Assembly: GCA_964549445.1 (NCBI GenBank)
Contig: CAZJVS010000022.1
Coordinates: 10,958 to 74,957 of the forward strand
Length of the DNA: 64,000 nucleotides
Source of the DNA: SpSt-539 sp964549445
Lineage (GTDB): Bacteria > Planctomycetota > Phycisphaerae > UBA1845 > UTPLA1
Direction of reading: 5' to 3'
Position 1 is the first letter of the stretch; the number at the start of each line of letters is the position of its first letter. Position numbers and translations under genes: made by a program. The notes below the pieces were generated by a model. The model ran no database searches, was not told where the DNA came from, and was given only the letters and a program-made list of their open reading frames with translations. This document shows, in pieces, positions 35,857 to 44,533 of the stretch.

Positions 35857-35911
35857 TCCGATCCGACCACAACGTGCGGACTGCAACTTACAGTCCCAGT
35901 GCAAAAAGAAT

Positions 35912-35949
35912 GGCGGCCGCGAGTCGAAAGACTCGCGGCCGCCTTTTTT
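35912..35949 (+). terminator. Strong bidirectional hairpin terminator
   Basis: A perfect 14-bp stem GGCGGCCGCGAGTC (35912-35925) / GACTCGCGGCCGCC (35930-35943) with a GAAA tetraloop is followed by six T (35944-35949). The A-run before it (35903-35907) gives a T-run on the minus strand, so it can also end the tRNA-Glu transcript. Confidence 0.88.
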
Positions 35950-35951
35950 CA

Positions 35952-36024
35952 TACCCCCACGGGGATTTGAACCCCGGTCTCCAGGATGAGAACCTGATAT
36001 CCTAGGCCACTAGACGATGGGGGC
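35952..36024 (-). tRNA. tRNA-Glu (anticodon CUC)
   Basis: The minus strand folds as a 73-base cloverleaf. The acceptor stem is GCCCCCA/TGGGGGT (G1-U72 wobble) and the anticodon stem TCAGG/CCTGG carries loop TTCTCAT. The T arm is CGGGG-TTCAAAT-CCCCG and A73 is the discriminator. CCA is not encoded. Confidence 0.95.
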
Positions 36025-36113
36025 CGGATAACCCGCCGGCCGCATCATTCGGCCGCGGGGGACTTAAGAGGGACTGGATTCATATCGCGCATCGGTCAGG
36101 ATTTCAAGACGGC

Positions 36114-36629
36114 GTGGACCCGACGACATGGCAAACGGACGAGCCGCTTCGATTCGCGTGTGATGCGATGTGCGGCGGACTTGCGCGGTGGCTTCGTGGG
36201 CTGGGGTATGACGCGACGTTTTCGGCGTCGGTCGAGGATGGTGAACTCGTCGAGCTCGCACGACGCGAAGGTCGCGTGTTGATATCGGGTGACGGGGGAC
36301 TCTTCGAACGCCGAGCGATACGGGACGGGGTTGTGCGGGCGTTGTACCTTCCGCACGGGATGAAGCTGCTGTCGCAGGTCCGGATCGTCGTAGAGACGCT
36401 CCGGCTGGGCGTGTCCACACCGCGCTGCATGAGCTGTGGCGGGGAGCTGGCGGCGCGACGCGCGGACGAGGTGGGGGACCGCGTGCCGGCGAAGAGCTTG
36501 ATCTGGGCGACGGAGTTCTTTGAATGCTCGGCCTGCCGGCGCGTGTATTGGAACGGCACCCACTGGAAGCGAATTTCGGCCGTCCGGCGGGCGGCGGCGG
36601 ATTGGCTGTCGGGCGGAGCGACGGGGTGA
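36114..36629 (+). CDS. Mut7-C RNase-domain protein with zinc ribbon
   Basis: The 171-residue protein starts at GTG 36114. It shows the Mut7-C (PIN-like) layout: 'RFACDAMCGGLARWLRGLGYDA', 'LISGDGGLFERRAI', then a zinc ribbon 'CMSCGG...FECSACRRVYW' and 'GTHWKRI'. The acidic residues of a PIN-type nuclease are retained (CDAM, GDGG). Members are thought to be RNases. It lies between tRNA-Glu and the fmdB-like gene. Confidence 0.82.
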   Translation: MDPTTWQTDEPLRFACDAMCGGLARWLRGLGYDATFSASVEDGELVELARREGRVLISGDGGLFERRAIRDGVVRALYLPHGMKLLSQVRIVVETLRLGVSTPRCMSCGGELAARRADEVGDRVPAKSLIWATEFFECSACRRVYWNGTHWKRISAVRRAAADWLSGGATG

Positions 36630-36698
36630 TTGTTTGGAACATGGCCGGCGGCTACACTTGGCCAGCAATCGCCGCAACCTTCTCGCACGGAGTGGTTC

Positions 36699-36920
36699 AT
36701 GCCGATGTTTGAGTTCGCATGCCGGGCATGCGAACACGAGTTCGAAGAACTGGTGCGCTCGACGTCGGATCGCGACGCACCGGCGTGTCCAAAGTGCGGC
36801 TCCCGGCGGATCGAACGGAAACTGAGCGTGTTTGCGGCGCGGCAGGCGTCGACAGCGGAAGCACCGCGCGGTGGCGGATGCGGTCGGTGCGGTGATCCTG
36901 ACGGTCCGTGCGGAACATGA
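36699..36920 (+). CDS. FmdB-type zinc ribbon protein
   Basis: The 73-residue protein begins 'MPMFEFACRACEHEFEELV' and continues 'APACPKCGSRRIERKLSVFA', the paired CxxC zinc ribbon typical of the FmdB regulatory-protein family. The tail 'GGGCGRCGDPDGPCGT' adds a further Cys-rich end. GGAG lies upstream of ATG 36699. It is probably a small nucleic-acid or protein-binding factor; the function is not established for the family. Confidence 0.85.
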   Translation: MPMFEFACRACEHEFEELVRSTSDRDAPACPKCGSRRIERKLSVFAARQASTAEAPRGGGCGRCGDPDGPCGT

Positions 36921-36936
36921 GGCGACGACTCAGGCA

Positions 36937-37419
36937 ATGACGACGCTACGCAGTGCAACGGATGAAGCGCGAGCGGTTCGAACGGAGCGGTCAACCCCGC
37001 TGGCGGCGGCGCTGGCGTGGCTGATTCCTGGCCTCGGCCATTGGTACCTGGGGTATCGCGACCGGGCCGTCATCATCTTTGTAACGGTGGTGGTGACGTT
37101 TTGGGGTGGAGTGGCGCTCGGCGGCGTGCGGAGCACGTTCAATGTTCAGGAGAACGGTCCGTGGCTTGCAGCTCAGCTTTGCACCGGGCCGCAGGCAATC
37201 GTGGGCTTGATGGCGGCAAAGAGCCTGCCGAAGCCGCCGCCCGGATCGACGCTCGTCGACCGATATGAGGCTTCCTATCCTTCGGCTGATATTGCGGTGG
37301 TTTATTCCGGCGTCGCCGGCCTGCTGAATCTGCTTGTCATCATCGACGCTGTGGCGCGCGCCGATGCGGGTATGGGTGCCACGCCGGCACGGTCGCCGCC
37401 GGGCGGGGGCGGACCGTGA
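36937..37419 (+). CDS. Small multi-pass membrane protein (DUF6677-like)
   Basis: The 160-residue protein starts at ATG 36937. After a charged N-terminus it has 'LAAALAWLIPGLGHWYLGYRDRAVIIFVTVVVTFWGGVALGG' (two membrane segments with the PGLGH turn), a loop, and a C-terminal segment 'YSGVAGLLNLLVIIDAVARAD'. The 'A...PG.GH...G...RA' pattern matches a planctomycete family recalled as DUF6677. It overlaps the next small membrane gene by four bases. Confidence 0.75.
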   Translation: MTTLRSATDEARAVRTERSTPLAAALAWLIPGLGHWYLGYRDRAVIIFVTVVVTFWGGVALGGVRSTFNVQENGPWLAAQLCTGPQAIVGLMAAKSLPKPPPGSTLVDRYEASYPSADIAVVYSGVAGLLNLLVIIDAVARADAGMGATPARSPPGGGGP

Positions 37420-37652
37420 CGGTACCGGCGATTCTAGCGACGTTCCTCGTGACGCCGGCGGCGATCGCGCCGGGCGCGCGGTTACTGCTCCTGCTGCCAT
37501 TGGCCGCGAGCGTCAGCATTGTCTACAAGACGATTCGATGCGGCGACGTACGGGAGATTCCGCTCGCGAGTGTTGTGTTGTGGCTGACGATCGTCGGGGG
37601 AATGCTGGCGGTGGGGGTTGTACTGCTGATCGCGTATCGGCTTTTGCTCTAG
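37416..37652 (+). CDS. Small two-TM membrane protein (78 aa)
   Basis: The GTG at 37416 overlaps the upstream stop (GTGA). The protein has two or three hydrophobic segments ('PAILATFLVTPAAIAPGARLLLLLPLAASVSIVYKTIRCGD' and 'PLASVVLWLTIVGGMLAVGVVLLIAYRLLL'). It is almost certainly translated with the DUF6677-like gene and may form a complex with it. Function unknown. Confidence 0.72.
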   Translation: MTVPAILATFLVTPAAIAPGARLLLLLPLAASVSIVYKTIRCGDVREIPLASVVLWLTIVGGMLAVGVVLLIAYRLLL

Positions 37653-38166
37653 TCATACCTGTTACACTTCAGTGATGTTTCGATTGGAACTCAGTGCGGT
37701 TGGGGTGCGCGCGTGCGGCGACGGCCGCGGTCAGGAGTGAAACGAAGAGTTCTTTGGCTGCGAGAATTGTGGTGGATTCGCCGCTGATGATCCAAGTGCG
37801 GGCCACCGTGGCAAAGAGCAGTGGGGGTGGTCGGGGTGAGTTCGACAGAGGTGGGGCGAGTAGGCGTCCGCGGGGTGTGCGTCCGATAGAGAAATTGAGC
37901 GAGTACGTTTCAGATGGCAGTGGCGTCCCACTCGCCGTGCGCGGTGCGGATCGCCCGTGGGGACTTGCCGGTGAGTGAAAGGAGAGCCACAACTCCCAAG
38001 ACCGGCCACGGTGTGGGAATTGTCGGGTCGAGCTTCAGGCGATCTGGTTTCGGCAATCAGCACCGTTGGCGGGTCAAGCGGACCGGATGAATCGACGGCA
38101 CTGGCTGTCTGTTCGTCGCGGTTGCGATTTGCCACAGCTTGCTGCTCTGAGGTGTGGTCACGCGCC
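37653..38166. other. Intergenic region without a supported gene
   Basis: This 514-base stretch separates the small membrane gene from the convergent porin gene. Open frames on both strands (longest minus-strand about 37731-38243) are Pro/Ser/Arg-rich and overlap the porin, with no ribosome site. I see no tRNA, hairpin terminator or mobile-element end. Confidence 0.4.
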
Positions 38167-39687
38167 TCAGAATCGGAATTGCCACTGAATGTAGTAAAAG
38201 CTCCCATCCGGGCTGGGGGGGGCGGTTCGTTCGATGAACCCATCGGGCCAGAAGTATGAAAAGCCGAGCAGCAGGCTCGAATGTGCGTCCACCTTCCAAT
38301 TCACTGTGACGTCGAATTCATCACCGACGTTCGAGCCCGAGGCGCCGCTCGGATCGCGGCGCGTGGCGATCCCCAGTGCGTTGTACAGCGCGTCGGTGTC
38401 GGACGCGAGCCAGAAATGGTAGTAGAAGGCCTTGACCGTCACGTCCTTGACGGGCTTGATCGTGAAATTGACGTTGGGCGAGAAGACGTTCTGTCGGCCG
38501 ACGATGTCCATGTAACCGAGATACATGTGGCCGGTCGGAAAGAGCTGATTAAACGTGCCAATCGTGCCGTCGCCGCGCGTTCGATCGCCTGTGGCGAAGT
38601 CGACGCCGGCGCCGATGCGAGGCGACATCGGCACGTCCTTGAACGTATATCCGGTATCGTTCGCGATCATCCACGCCTTGATATCATCGCCAGCCCAGGA
38701 GCCCCACTGTCCGGCCACCTCGGTGTCGTGGTCGAAGTTACCGATGGTACCGCCGAAACGGCTGCCGAGTGTAAAGAGGGTCAGATCCCCGAAATGGCCA
38801 TTGACGTTGAGCTGATTGCCAGTGTCGGTCAGGCCGAGGAAATAGAGGTCGAGGGCGTGTTTGGGAATCTGCTTGAGGGTTGAGTACACACCGAAGAACT
38901 GCCCCTCCTCGTGCCAGGTGTCGGGCTTGCGTGTCAGGCCCTCGTCGATTTGGGGGTTCCAGGCGCTCGTGAAGGGCTTGTACATGAAGACGATCGGCTT
39001 CGTCCAGAAAGCGTCAATATCAAACGCGGGGGTATGGTAGAAGAGCTTCGCGCCGTCGAAGCGACGGGGAACGTTGGTCCAGTCAAGAACGCCGACGAGG
39101 CGCTCTTTGCCGTACGAAAGCTCTTGCCGGCCGACTCGAAGGGTCAGGGGATTCTCCTCGCCGAGAACACGGAGGTCGAAGAATCCTTGATTGAGGTCGA
39201 AACGATCCTGTTGATACGGCAACTGGGGCTCGTCGCGACCGCAGTAAAATGCGTCGATGCTCTCGACGTAGATCCGAAACAGCTTCTTGTATCTCAGATT
39301 CGCGTGGAGGAAGTATCGCTCGAGGACGAATGAGTCGGCCGTTGGATAGCGGGCGTTGAAGATGTTGTTGCGGCCCGCCTCAACTCGTATTCGATATTCA
39401 CCGCCGAGATCGAGCCGCCAGTCATCGCTGAGATGAATGTTCTTGACCGGGTCGAAGAAGTCTTCGCGATAGCTGCCGGCCGGACCGTCGAGATACGCGA
39501 AATCGTCGTCGTATCGGAGTGCGAAGTAATTTGGACCGAGCAGCGCGCCGGCTGGTTGGGACGTTGGCGGCGAATGCTCCGCTTGTTGTGTGGTCGTAGT
39601 TGGCTGTGTCGCCGCGGGCGATGCGTCTGCAAGCGCGATTCCAGCGAAGGCGAAACAGACTGTAACAACGCTTCCGGCGGCTCTCAT
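38167..39687 (-). CDS. Alginate-export-family outer membrane porin
   Basis: The 506-residue exported protein has a signal peptide (MRAAGSVVTVCFAFAGIALA) and a mature beta-barrel beginning 'LSDDWRLDLGGEYRIRVEAGRNN'. Typical barrel segments include 'FFDLRVLGEENPLTLRVGRQELSYGKERLVGVLDW', 'RRFDGAKLFYH' and the terminal aromatic residue of '...YYIQWQFRF' expected for outer-membrane insertion. The pattern matches the alginate export (AlgE-like) family. It closes the minus-strand respiratory array and could pass nitrite/nitrate or organic anions; the substrate is inference. Confidence 0.8.
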   Translation of the reverse strand: MRAAGSVVTVCFAFAGIALADASPAATQPTTTTQQAEHSPPTSQPAGALLGPNYFALRYDDDFAYLDGPAGSYREDFFDPVKNIHLSDDWRLDLGGEYRIRVEAGRNNIFNARYPTADSFVLERYFLHANLRYKKLFRIYVESIDAFYCGRDEPQLPYQQDRFDLNQGFFDLRVLGEENPLTLRVGRQELSYGKERLVGVLDWTNVPRRFDGAKLFYHTPAFDIDAFWTKPIVFMYKPFTSAWNPQIDEGLTRKPDTWHEEGQFFGVYSTLKQIPKHALDLYFLGLTDTGNQLNVNGHFGDLTLFTLGSRFGGTIGNFDHDTEVAGQWGSWAGDDIKAWMIANDTGYTFKDVPMSPRIGAGVDFATGDRTRGDGTIGTFNQLFPTGHMYLGYMDIVGRQNVFSPNVNFTIKPVKDVTVKAFYYHFWLASDTDALYNALGIATRRDPSGASGSNVGDEFDVTVNWKVDAHSSLLLGFSYFWPDGFIERTAPPSPDGSFYYIQWQFRF

Positions 39688-39706
39688 GGCTTGCCGATTC
39701 AGACTG

Positions 39707-39877
39707 CTACACCGTTCCTGTCAGTGATTTTGTCAGCGCGAGCAGGAGCGGCTCGAAGAAGCCCTTGCCGACCGTGCTGAACAGCGTCGACATGAACGAA
39801 CCGAGAACGGTTCCGATCAGATTGATGAACACGGCAAAGAACTGATCCTGAAAGCTCGTTACGAAAGTCGGAAACAT
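39707..39877 (-). CDS. Small hydrophobic peptide between moaA and the porin (56 aa)
   Basis: The minus-strand frame from ATG 39877 to 39707 encodes 56 residues rich in Phe, Leu and Thr (MFPTFVTSFQDQFFAVFINL..., ending TKSLTGTV). AGAGGGAG lies 5-12 bases upstream. It is 20 bases from the porin start and 48 from the moaA stop, so it is in the transcript. No charged cluster or cysteine is present; one long hydrophobic or amphipathic helix is likely. Function unknown. Confidence 0.55.
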   Translation of the reverse strand: MFPTFVTSFQDQFFAVFINLIGTVLGSFMSTLFSTVGKGFFEPLLLALTKSLTGTV

Positions 39878-39925
39878 AGATCAATCTCCCTCTTGCGGAT
39901 CGTCGCCAAATCGACCGGCGGATCC

Positions 39926-40900
39926 CTATCCACCCAATGTCACCATCGACGCGCCCTGCCCGAGCGATCCGATCGGTTGTTTCGCTCTTAAGGCAGCGTC
40001 GAGCAGTTTTTCAGCCATGTCGGTGTCCCAGCGGCCGTCGGACCATGCGGAGGCGAGGTCGACGCTCCGCGAATCGAGCAGGCACGGATAGAGCCGGCCG
40101 TCGGCCGTCACGCGGATTCGCCGGCATTGGCCGCAAAACGACTCACTGATAGGCGCGATGATGCCGATGGTGCCGGCGATGGTGCAGTTGCGGGCGTGAT
40201 AGCGGACGGCCGTCTCGCCTGCTGCGCGCGGCAGGGGGTTCAGGGTAAACGTTTGTCGCAACGACCGGCGGATTTCGGCAGCCGGGACGAACCGAGCTCG
40301 GTTGAAGTCGGCGGCCGGCCCGATCGGCATTGCTTCGAGGAAGCGTATTTCCATGCCCTGCGCAAGCGCCCAGCGAGTCAACGGCGTCAGGTGATCTTCG
40401 TTCACGCCTCGAAGGACGACGGTATTGATGCGCGGCGCGGGGAACCCGGCGGCGTGAGCCGCATCGATTCCAGAGAGCACGTCGGCGAGATCGCCACCGG
40501 TCAGATCGCGATATGACCGATTGTCGAGCGTGTCGAGCGAGATGTTCAGGCGGTCCAGTCCCGCGGATCGGAGCCGCGCGGCCGAGCGTGACAACAAGCA
40601 ACCGTTGGTCGTCATCGCGATGGACAGGTTTGGCGCTGCGTCGCGGATGGCTGCGATGAGCGACTCGATCGATCGATGCAGGAGCGGCTCGCCGCCGGTC
40701 AGGCGGAGCTGTTGCAATCCGAAGCGGTCATACAGCCACGTGACCAACTCGAATCGCTGCCGGTCCGAGAGCATTGAGCCGGGTGCAACGCGAGGAATGA
40801 CCGCGGGGCGGCAGTAAGCGCAGCGCAGGTTGCAGGCGGACGTCACGGATAGTCGCAGGTGATCGATGCACCGGCCGAAGCCGTCGATCAACGGCGTCAT
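39926..40900 (-). CDS. moaA: GTP 3',8-cyclase (molybdenum cofactor synthesis)
   Basis: The 324-residue radical SAM enzyme converts GTP to 3',8-cyclo-dGTP, the first step to molybdopterin. The N-terminal cluster is Cys23-Cys27-Cys30 (CNLRCAYC), 'LRLTGGEPLLH' binds SAM, and the C-terminal GTP-binding cluster is 'CGQCRRIRVTADGRLYPC'. The terminal Gly-Gly is retained. Its ATG overlaps the preceding gene's stop by four bases. Placement directly after the molybdoenzyme genes suggests dedicated supply of cofactor; no other moa or moe genes are in view. Confidence 0.92.
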   Translation of the reverse strand: MTPLIDGFGRCIDHLRLSVTSACNLRCAYCRPAVIPRVAPGSMLSDRQRFELVTWLYDRFGLQQLRLTGGEPLLHRSIESLIAAIRDAAPNLSIAMTTNGCLLSRSAARLRSAGLDRLNISLDTLDNRSYRDLTGGDLADVLSGIDAAHAAGFPAPRINTVVLRGVNEDHLTPLTRWALAQGMEIRFLEAMPIGPAADFNRARFVPAAEIRRSLRQTFTLNPLPRAAGETAVRYHARNCTIAGTIGIIAPISESFCGQCRRIRVTADGRLYPCLLDSRSVDLASAWSDGRWDTDMAEKLLDAALRAKQPIGSLGQGASMVTLGG

Positions 40901-41841
40901 GGTCGGCCTCCGGACGCGGCGACGCGCGGGCGACTGCGCAAGCGCGAGAGGTAGAGATCGGCGCAGCGGCCGCAGAGGCCGAGGTCAGACGACCAGGCTG
41001 GAAAGTCATTTGAGACTGCTGCGGCAACAGTGACCACCCGGTCAGAGTCGGCCCAGTCGAACGTGCTGAAGCTGCAGATCGGGCAGGGCGAGCCATGGAG
41101 TGATGAGGGTGTGCGGGCCGTTGCGTCATTCTCGTGCGCAAGGCCGCGCGTCGCGCGCTCGACCAGATCGGGGTGAGCGGGTCGCGTTCGGAGGTAGGTT
41201 TCCCACAACTTGTCGAAGGCCGCGCGGGCGGCGGTATTGTCGGCGAATTGAAAGGTCCGGACGAACTCGTCGCTTCGGCGAGACCGCACGGCCTCCGGCA
41301 TCAGACCAGCCGACTCGAGGCGGGCATCGCAACTGATCCCCCACAGGACGGCGAATCGGTCGCGGAAGAGATTCTCCGCGGCGCGGCCCACGGCCCGGGG
41401 TCTCACGGCTTCGTTGTAATCGAATGAGGGGTCGAGCATGTCATCGATGTGCATGAACTCGTGGCGCGCGAAGTAGCTGAACGCCGGCGCGTCGAGCAGC
41501 GTTGCAACGGCAACGGTCATGCCGACGGTGTAACGCCCAGCCACTCCAAACAGTTCGACGGACTGCGTGGCGCGACCGGTCGCTTCGCGGACGACGAGTC
41601 GGCTCGCTAGCTCGCTCATGAAGCGGAACTCGGCCACGAGACCGCACAATTCGCGGCGGAAACCGAGTTGCTCGAACCAGCGCTCGTGCAGCAGTCGAAA
41701 GGCCGCATCGCGGCGATCGCCGTCTTGTTCCTGATGGCAGCGAGCGAACTCGTGTTGATAGGCGACGGCCGTGGAACCGTCGCGGCGAACGGCGGTAAAG
41801 ACGGCGTGCTCGGCCAGTTCCGGCTGGACGACGATCAGCAC
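40897..41841 (-). CDS. Putative HExxH zinc metalloprotease-like protein with C-terminal zinc ribbon
   Basis: The 314-residue protein starts at GTG 41841, overlapping the chaperone stop, and overlaps moaA by four bases. A zinc-metalloprotease-type motif is present at residues 127-131 (ARHEFMHID). 'AAENLFRDRFAVLWGISCDARLE' downstream could give a third ligand. The C-terminal 60 residues hold two CxxC pairs (CPICSF and CGRCADLYL). No signal peptide is seen, so it should be cytoplasmic. Tight overlap with chaperone and moaA suggests a role in maturation or quality control of the molybdoenzyme. Protease activity is inferred from the motif only. Confidence 0.6.
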   Translation of the reverse strand: MLIVVQPELAEHAVFTAVRRDGSTAVAYQHEFARCHQEQDGDRRDAAFRLLHERWFEQLGFRRELCGLVAEFRFMSELASRLVVREATGRATQSVELFGVAGRYTVGMTVAVATLLDAPAFSYFARHEFMHIDDMLDPSFDYNEAVRPRAVGRAAENLFRDRFAVLWGISCDARLESAGLMPEAVRSRRSDEFVRTFQFADNTAARAAFDKLWETYLRTRPAHPDLVERATRGLAHENDATARTPSSLHGSPCPICSFSTFDWADSDRVVTVAAAVSNDFPAWSSDLGLCGRCADLYLSRLRSRPRVAASGGRP

Positions 41842-42620
41842 GGGCCCGCCTCCTGTCGCAGGGCCTGCGCCAGTTGCGGGCCGAGTTCGACCTCGGCTGC
41901 CCCCGGTGCGCCGCAAGTGATTGTGGAGTCCTCGTCAGTCACGGGGCGGAGCTCCAGCCAGTCGGCGCCGACCGAGACCGACCGCGAAGCGCACCACTCG
42001 CGAAGCACTGACTCGGCCACGTTGACAACGGCGGAGAAGAAGCCGTCGGGTCGTTCATTGCGGACACGATTGAACCACCCGAACATCCACGCCGCGGCAT
42101 GGTCCTTGAGAAAACTGCGTTGGGCGTCGCGGCAGCAACTGGCCGAATCGATGTGGCCGGCAACAATCGCGCGTGCCTCCTTCAGCGCCAGCAGACTCAG
42201 GAATTCCCATTCGGGGACGATGTGGTCCGGGCGTTCCGCCAGCGAGCCGGAGAGCTGCATTCCGAAAGCGCGATAGAAGCCGCCGATATCGGCGAGGGCC
42301 TGGCTTTGCTGGAATACTTCGCCAGAACCGTACTCGAGTTCGTAGGGCGGGCAGGACGATCGGACCGTGTGGCCGCAAAGGTGGCCGTTTTCATCGGTGA
42401 TTCGGTCGGCGCGTTGGAGCTGATGCCAGATCGTTTCGAGCGTGCGCGGATCGATACCGAGAGTGGCCGCGGCGAGTCGCAATTCGCTGATCGCCTCGGG
42501 GTCCGCGAGGCGAGCGAGCCATCTGGCATCCGGTTCGGCGACGAGTTCGGCGATGAAGCGCGCAAGCGTTGCGCGGGCGATGGCGGAATCCGCGTCAGAT
42601 CGAGTTGGCGTGCTGGGCAC
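41835..42620 (-). CDS. TorD/DmsD/NarJ-type molybdoenzyme chaperone
   Basis: The 261-residue protein is all-alpha in character and matches the TorD family in 'PPYELEYGSGEVFQQSQALADIGGFYRAFGM' and the conserved 'ERPDHIVPEWEFLSLLALKEA'. Such proteins bind the Tat signal of the catalytic subunit and assist cofactor insertion. The start is taken as GTG 42620, overlapping the end of the NxrB gene by 26 bases; open frame continues upstream to 42722, so this is not certain. The next gene starts inside its last codons. Confidence 0.82.
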   Translation of the reverse strand: MPSTPTRSDADSAIARATLARFIAELVAEPDARWLARLADPEAISELRLAAATLGIDPRTLETIWHQLQRADRITDENGHLCGHTVRSSCPPYELEYGSGEVFQQSQALADIGGFYRAFGMQLSGSLAERPDHIVPEWEFLSLLALKEARAIVAGHIDSASCCRDAQRSFLKDHAAAWMFGWFNRVRNERPDGFFSAVVNVAESVLREWCASRSVSVGADWLELRPVTDEDSTITCGAPGAAEVELGPQLAQALRQEAGPC

Positions 42621-43872
42621 CTCGGACGTGGATGGGCTCTTCGACGGAGGTCCGGAAGATCTCGCGGTTCTTTCGGTCGTAAGCGATGACGGTGTCATTG
42701 TACATCTCAAATTTCTTGCCATCGGTAGTCGTCTCGTACACTTTGGGTCCCGGCTTCAACTCGAAGCGGGAGATGATGCGATTGGAGCGGCGGAAGAGCT
42801 GAAGCACCGCCAGCAGTTCACGATCCGGATATCGATAGCGCTCGACGGCGTCCTTTACGCCCGGACCGAACATCTGTTCGAGGTACTTCGTCGGCACCCA
42901 GCGCGGCGGGATGTAGTAGCCATTCGGCTCGGTCCCGAATTGCGGATACAGCGGAAGGGCGACCTTGGCAACGTGAACAAGGAAGTAAAGCGGATTCTGC
43001 CGGTCCTCGACCCAGATGTTGTCCTGATCGACTTTGACGAGTCCCTGCATGCGAACCTGGCCGACACATGCCGACATGCAGCGGGTTTCGAGCGGCGTGT
43101 TGTCGGACTCGGGGTCCTTGCCCTCGATGCGCGGGTAGCACGCGATGCACTTCTCGCTGGTGCGGGTCGTGCCGCGGTAAATCGACTTCTTGTACGGGCA
43201 CGCCTCGACGCACTTGCGGTATCCACGGCATTCCTTCTGGTCGATCAGGACGATGCCGTCTTCGGGCCGCTTGTAGATTGCGTTTCGGGGGCAGGCCGCC
43301 AGGCAGGCCGGATAACTGCAATGGTTGCACAGCCGCGCGAGGTAGAAAAACCATGTCTTGTGTGTTTTGCCGTTGGTGGTGTCCTCGCCGGCGCCAAAAT
43401 CCATCGGCCGGCTTGGCCCGGACGGCGGTGTATCCTCGTGAATGTTGGGAGCGCTCCACTCCTGCTCGGTGGGGAGGTAGCCGAGTACCAGATTCGGCTG
43501 TCCACCGCGGGCGACGACTTCTGGCGACTCAAAAATCGTCTTTCCCTTGAGCTGTCCGTACGGCTGGCGGCGGTCGCCGTTTGGTTTCCCCAGCCATTCC
43601 GTACCATCCGGGTTGGCCTGACTCAGCAGGTCAAGAATCTTTACATCCCAGTGTTGCGGATAACCGCCGTACGGCTTCGTCTCAACATTCGTCCACCACA
43701 TGTGCTCCTGGCCCTTCGAGAAGGTCCACGTGGACTTGCACGCCATCGTGCAGGTCTGGCAGCCAATGCAGCGGTTGATATTGATGACGAATGCGAACTG
43801 CTCTTTCGGCGCGGCCTGCGGATAGGGGTAGCTCATCGCCCGGCCGAGTTGCCAGTTATGCACAATGTTCAT
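42595..43872 (-). CDS. nxrB: NxrB-type iron-sulfur subunit of a nitrite/nitrate oxidoreductase
   Basis: The 425-residue electron-transfer subunit has four cysteine groups: Cys35-38-41-45, Cys182-185-190-194, Cys215-221-225 with Tyr218 in place of the fourth Cys, and Cys242-245-265-269. The Tyr substitution predicts one [3Fe-4S] cluster besides three [4Fe-4S]. The 'NWQLGRAMSYPYP' start and 'HMWWTNVETKPYGGYP' segment fit the periplasmic NXR group of type II DMSO reductases rather than membrane NarH. It has no signal peptide, so it should travel through Tat with the catalytic subunit. GGGAG precedes ATG 43872. Confidence 0.85.
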   Translation of the reverse strand: MNIVHNWQLGRAMSYPYPQAAPKEQFAFVININRCIGCQTCTMACKSTWTFSKGQEHMWWTNVETKPYGGYPQHWDVKILDLLSQANPDGTEWLGKPNGDRRQPYGQLKGKTIFESPEVVARGGQPNLVLGYLPTEQEWSAPNIHEDTPPSGPSRPMDFGAGEDTTNGKTHKTWFFYLARLCNHCSYPACLAACPRNAIYKRPEDGIVLIDQKECRGYRKCVEACPYKKSIYRGTTRTSEKCIACYPRIEGKDPESDNTPLETRCMSACVGQVRMQGLVKVDQDNIWVEDRQNPLYFLVHVAKVALPLYPQFGTEPNGYYIPPRWVPTKYLEQMFGPGVKDAVERYRYPDRELLAVLQLFRRSNRIISRFELKPGPKVYETTTDGKKFEMYNDTVIAYDRKNREIFRTSVEEPIHVRGAQHANSI

Positions 43873-43923
43873 ATCAGAGACTCCCGCGTCGCTCGAATGC
43901 CGACTTGCGGCTCCTTTGTTCCA

Positions 43924-44523
43924 TCACGGCGTCACGGCCGGTTCTGCCGTGAATGACCAGCTCGACAAATCGTTTGCAAGCTGGAGATATCGCCCATGCT
44001 TGCCCTCATTGCCGGGCGCGTGCTCGGTCCGGTCGAACGCCGCAAGCAATTCGCGCTTGGTTCGTTCGCTCAACATCTGCTCGGCCATCACGAAGAGGAT
44101 GTTGTCTTCCTTCTGGATGTGCAGCCGGAGCATCCCGATGTAATTCGCCGCAGCCTCGCGGACGGCACCGATCGCCGCAGCTCTCCCGCCGACCGCGTCA
44201 TTCAGGTTTGTATCGATGATCCGCAGTAACGCGCGCCCGAGATCGTGCTCGTGCAGCATGCACCCGATTGGTCCGCCCTCGCGCGGCGTGCCGGCGAGCT
44301 CCATCGCCGGGAAGAGCTGTTCCTCCTCTTTATGGTGGTGGCATCCGTCAGCGAACTGTCGAAAGAAATCCAGCGCCTTCAGCGTAAAGGCCCGGTCGAT
44401 CGCACCTGCTGAGAGCATCCGCTCAAATGCGTCTAGCACGCGTTCGATCACCCGGTGCTCATCCATCAGGGTGTCCCGTACGGTCGCTGTCTCGGAATGA
44501 CATTTGCAGCCGCAACCGGCCAT
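43924..44523 (-). CDS. Hemerythrin HHE-domain protein
   Basis: The 199-residue protein has an N-terminal Cys-rich start (MAGCGCKCHSE) and a hemerythrin-like four-helix bundle. Candidate di-iron ligands are His23 (DEHRVIE), His62-64 with Glu68 (CHHHKEEEQLFP), His91/93 (MLHEHDLGR) and His135 with Glu139 (LHIQKEDNI). Such proteins bind O2 or NO, or repair Fe-S clusters damaged by nitrosative stress. Its position between the catalytic and Fe-S subunit genes suggests protection of the enzyme. AGGAG precedes ATG 44523. Confidence 0.88.
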   Translation of the reverse strand: MAGCGCKCHSETATVRDTLMDEHRVIERVLDAFERMLSAGAIDRAFTLKALDFFRQFADGCHHHKEEEQLFPAMELAGTPREGGPIGCMLHEHDLGRALLRIIDTNLNDAVGGRAAAIGAVREAAANYIGMLRLHIQKEDNILFVMAEQMLSERTKRELLAAFDRTEHAPGNEGKHGRYLQLANDLSSWSFTAEPAVTP

Positions 44524-44533
44524 GGTCGTACTC

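Noticed and set aside
42442..43956. Plus-strand open frame of 504 codons opposite nxrB and the chaperone
   Set aside because: It reads antisense through conserved cysteine motifs of NxrB and has no domain of its own.
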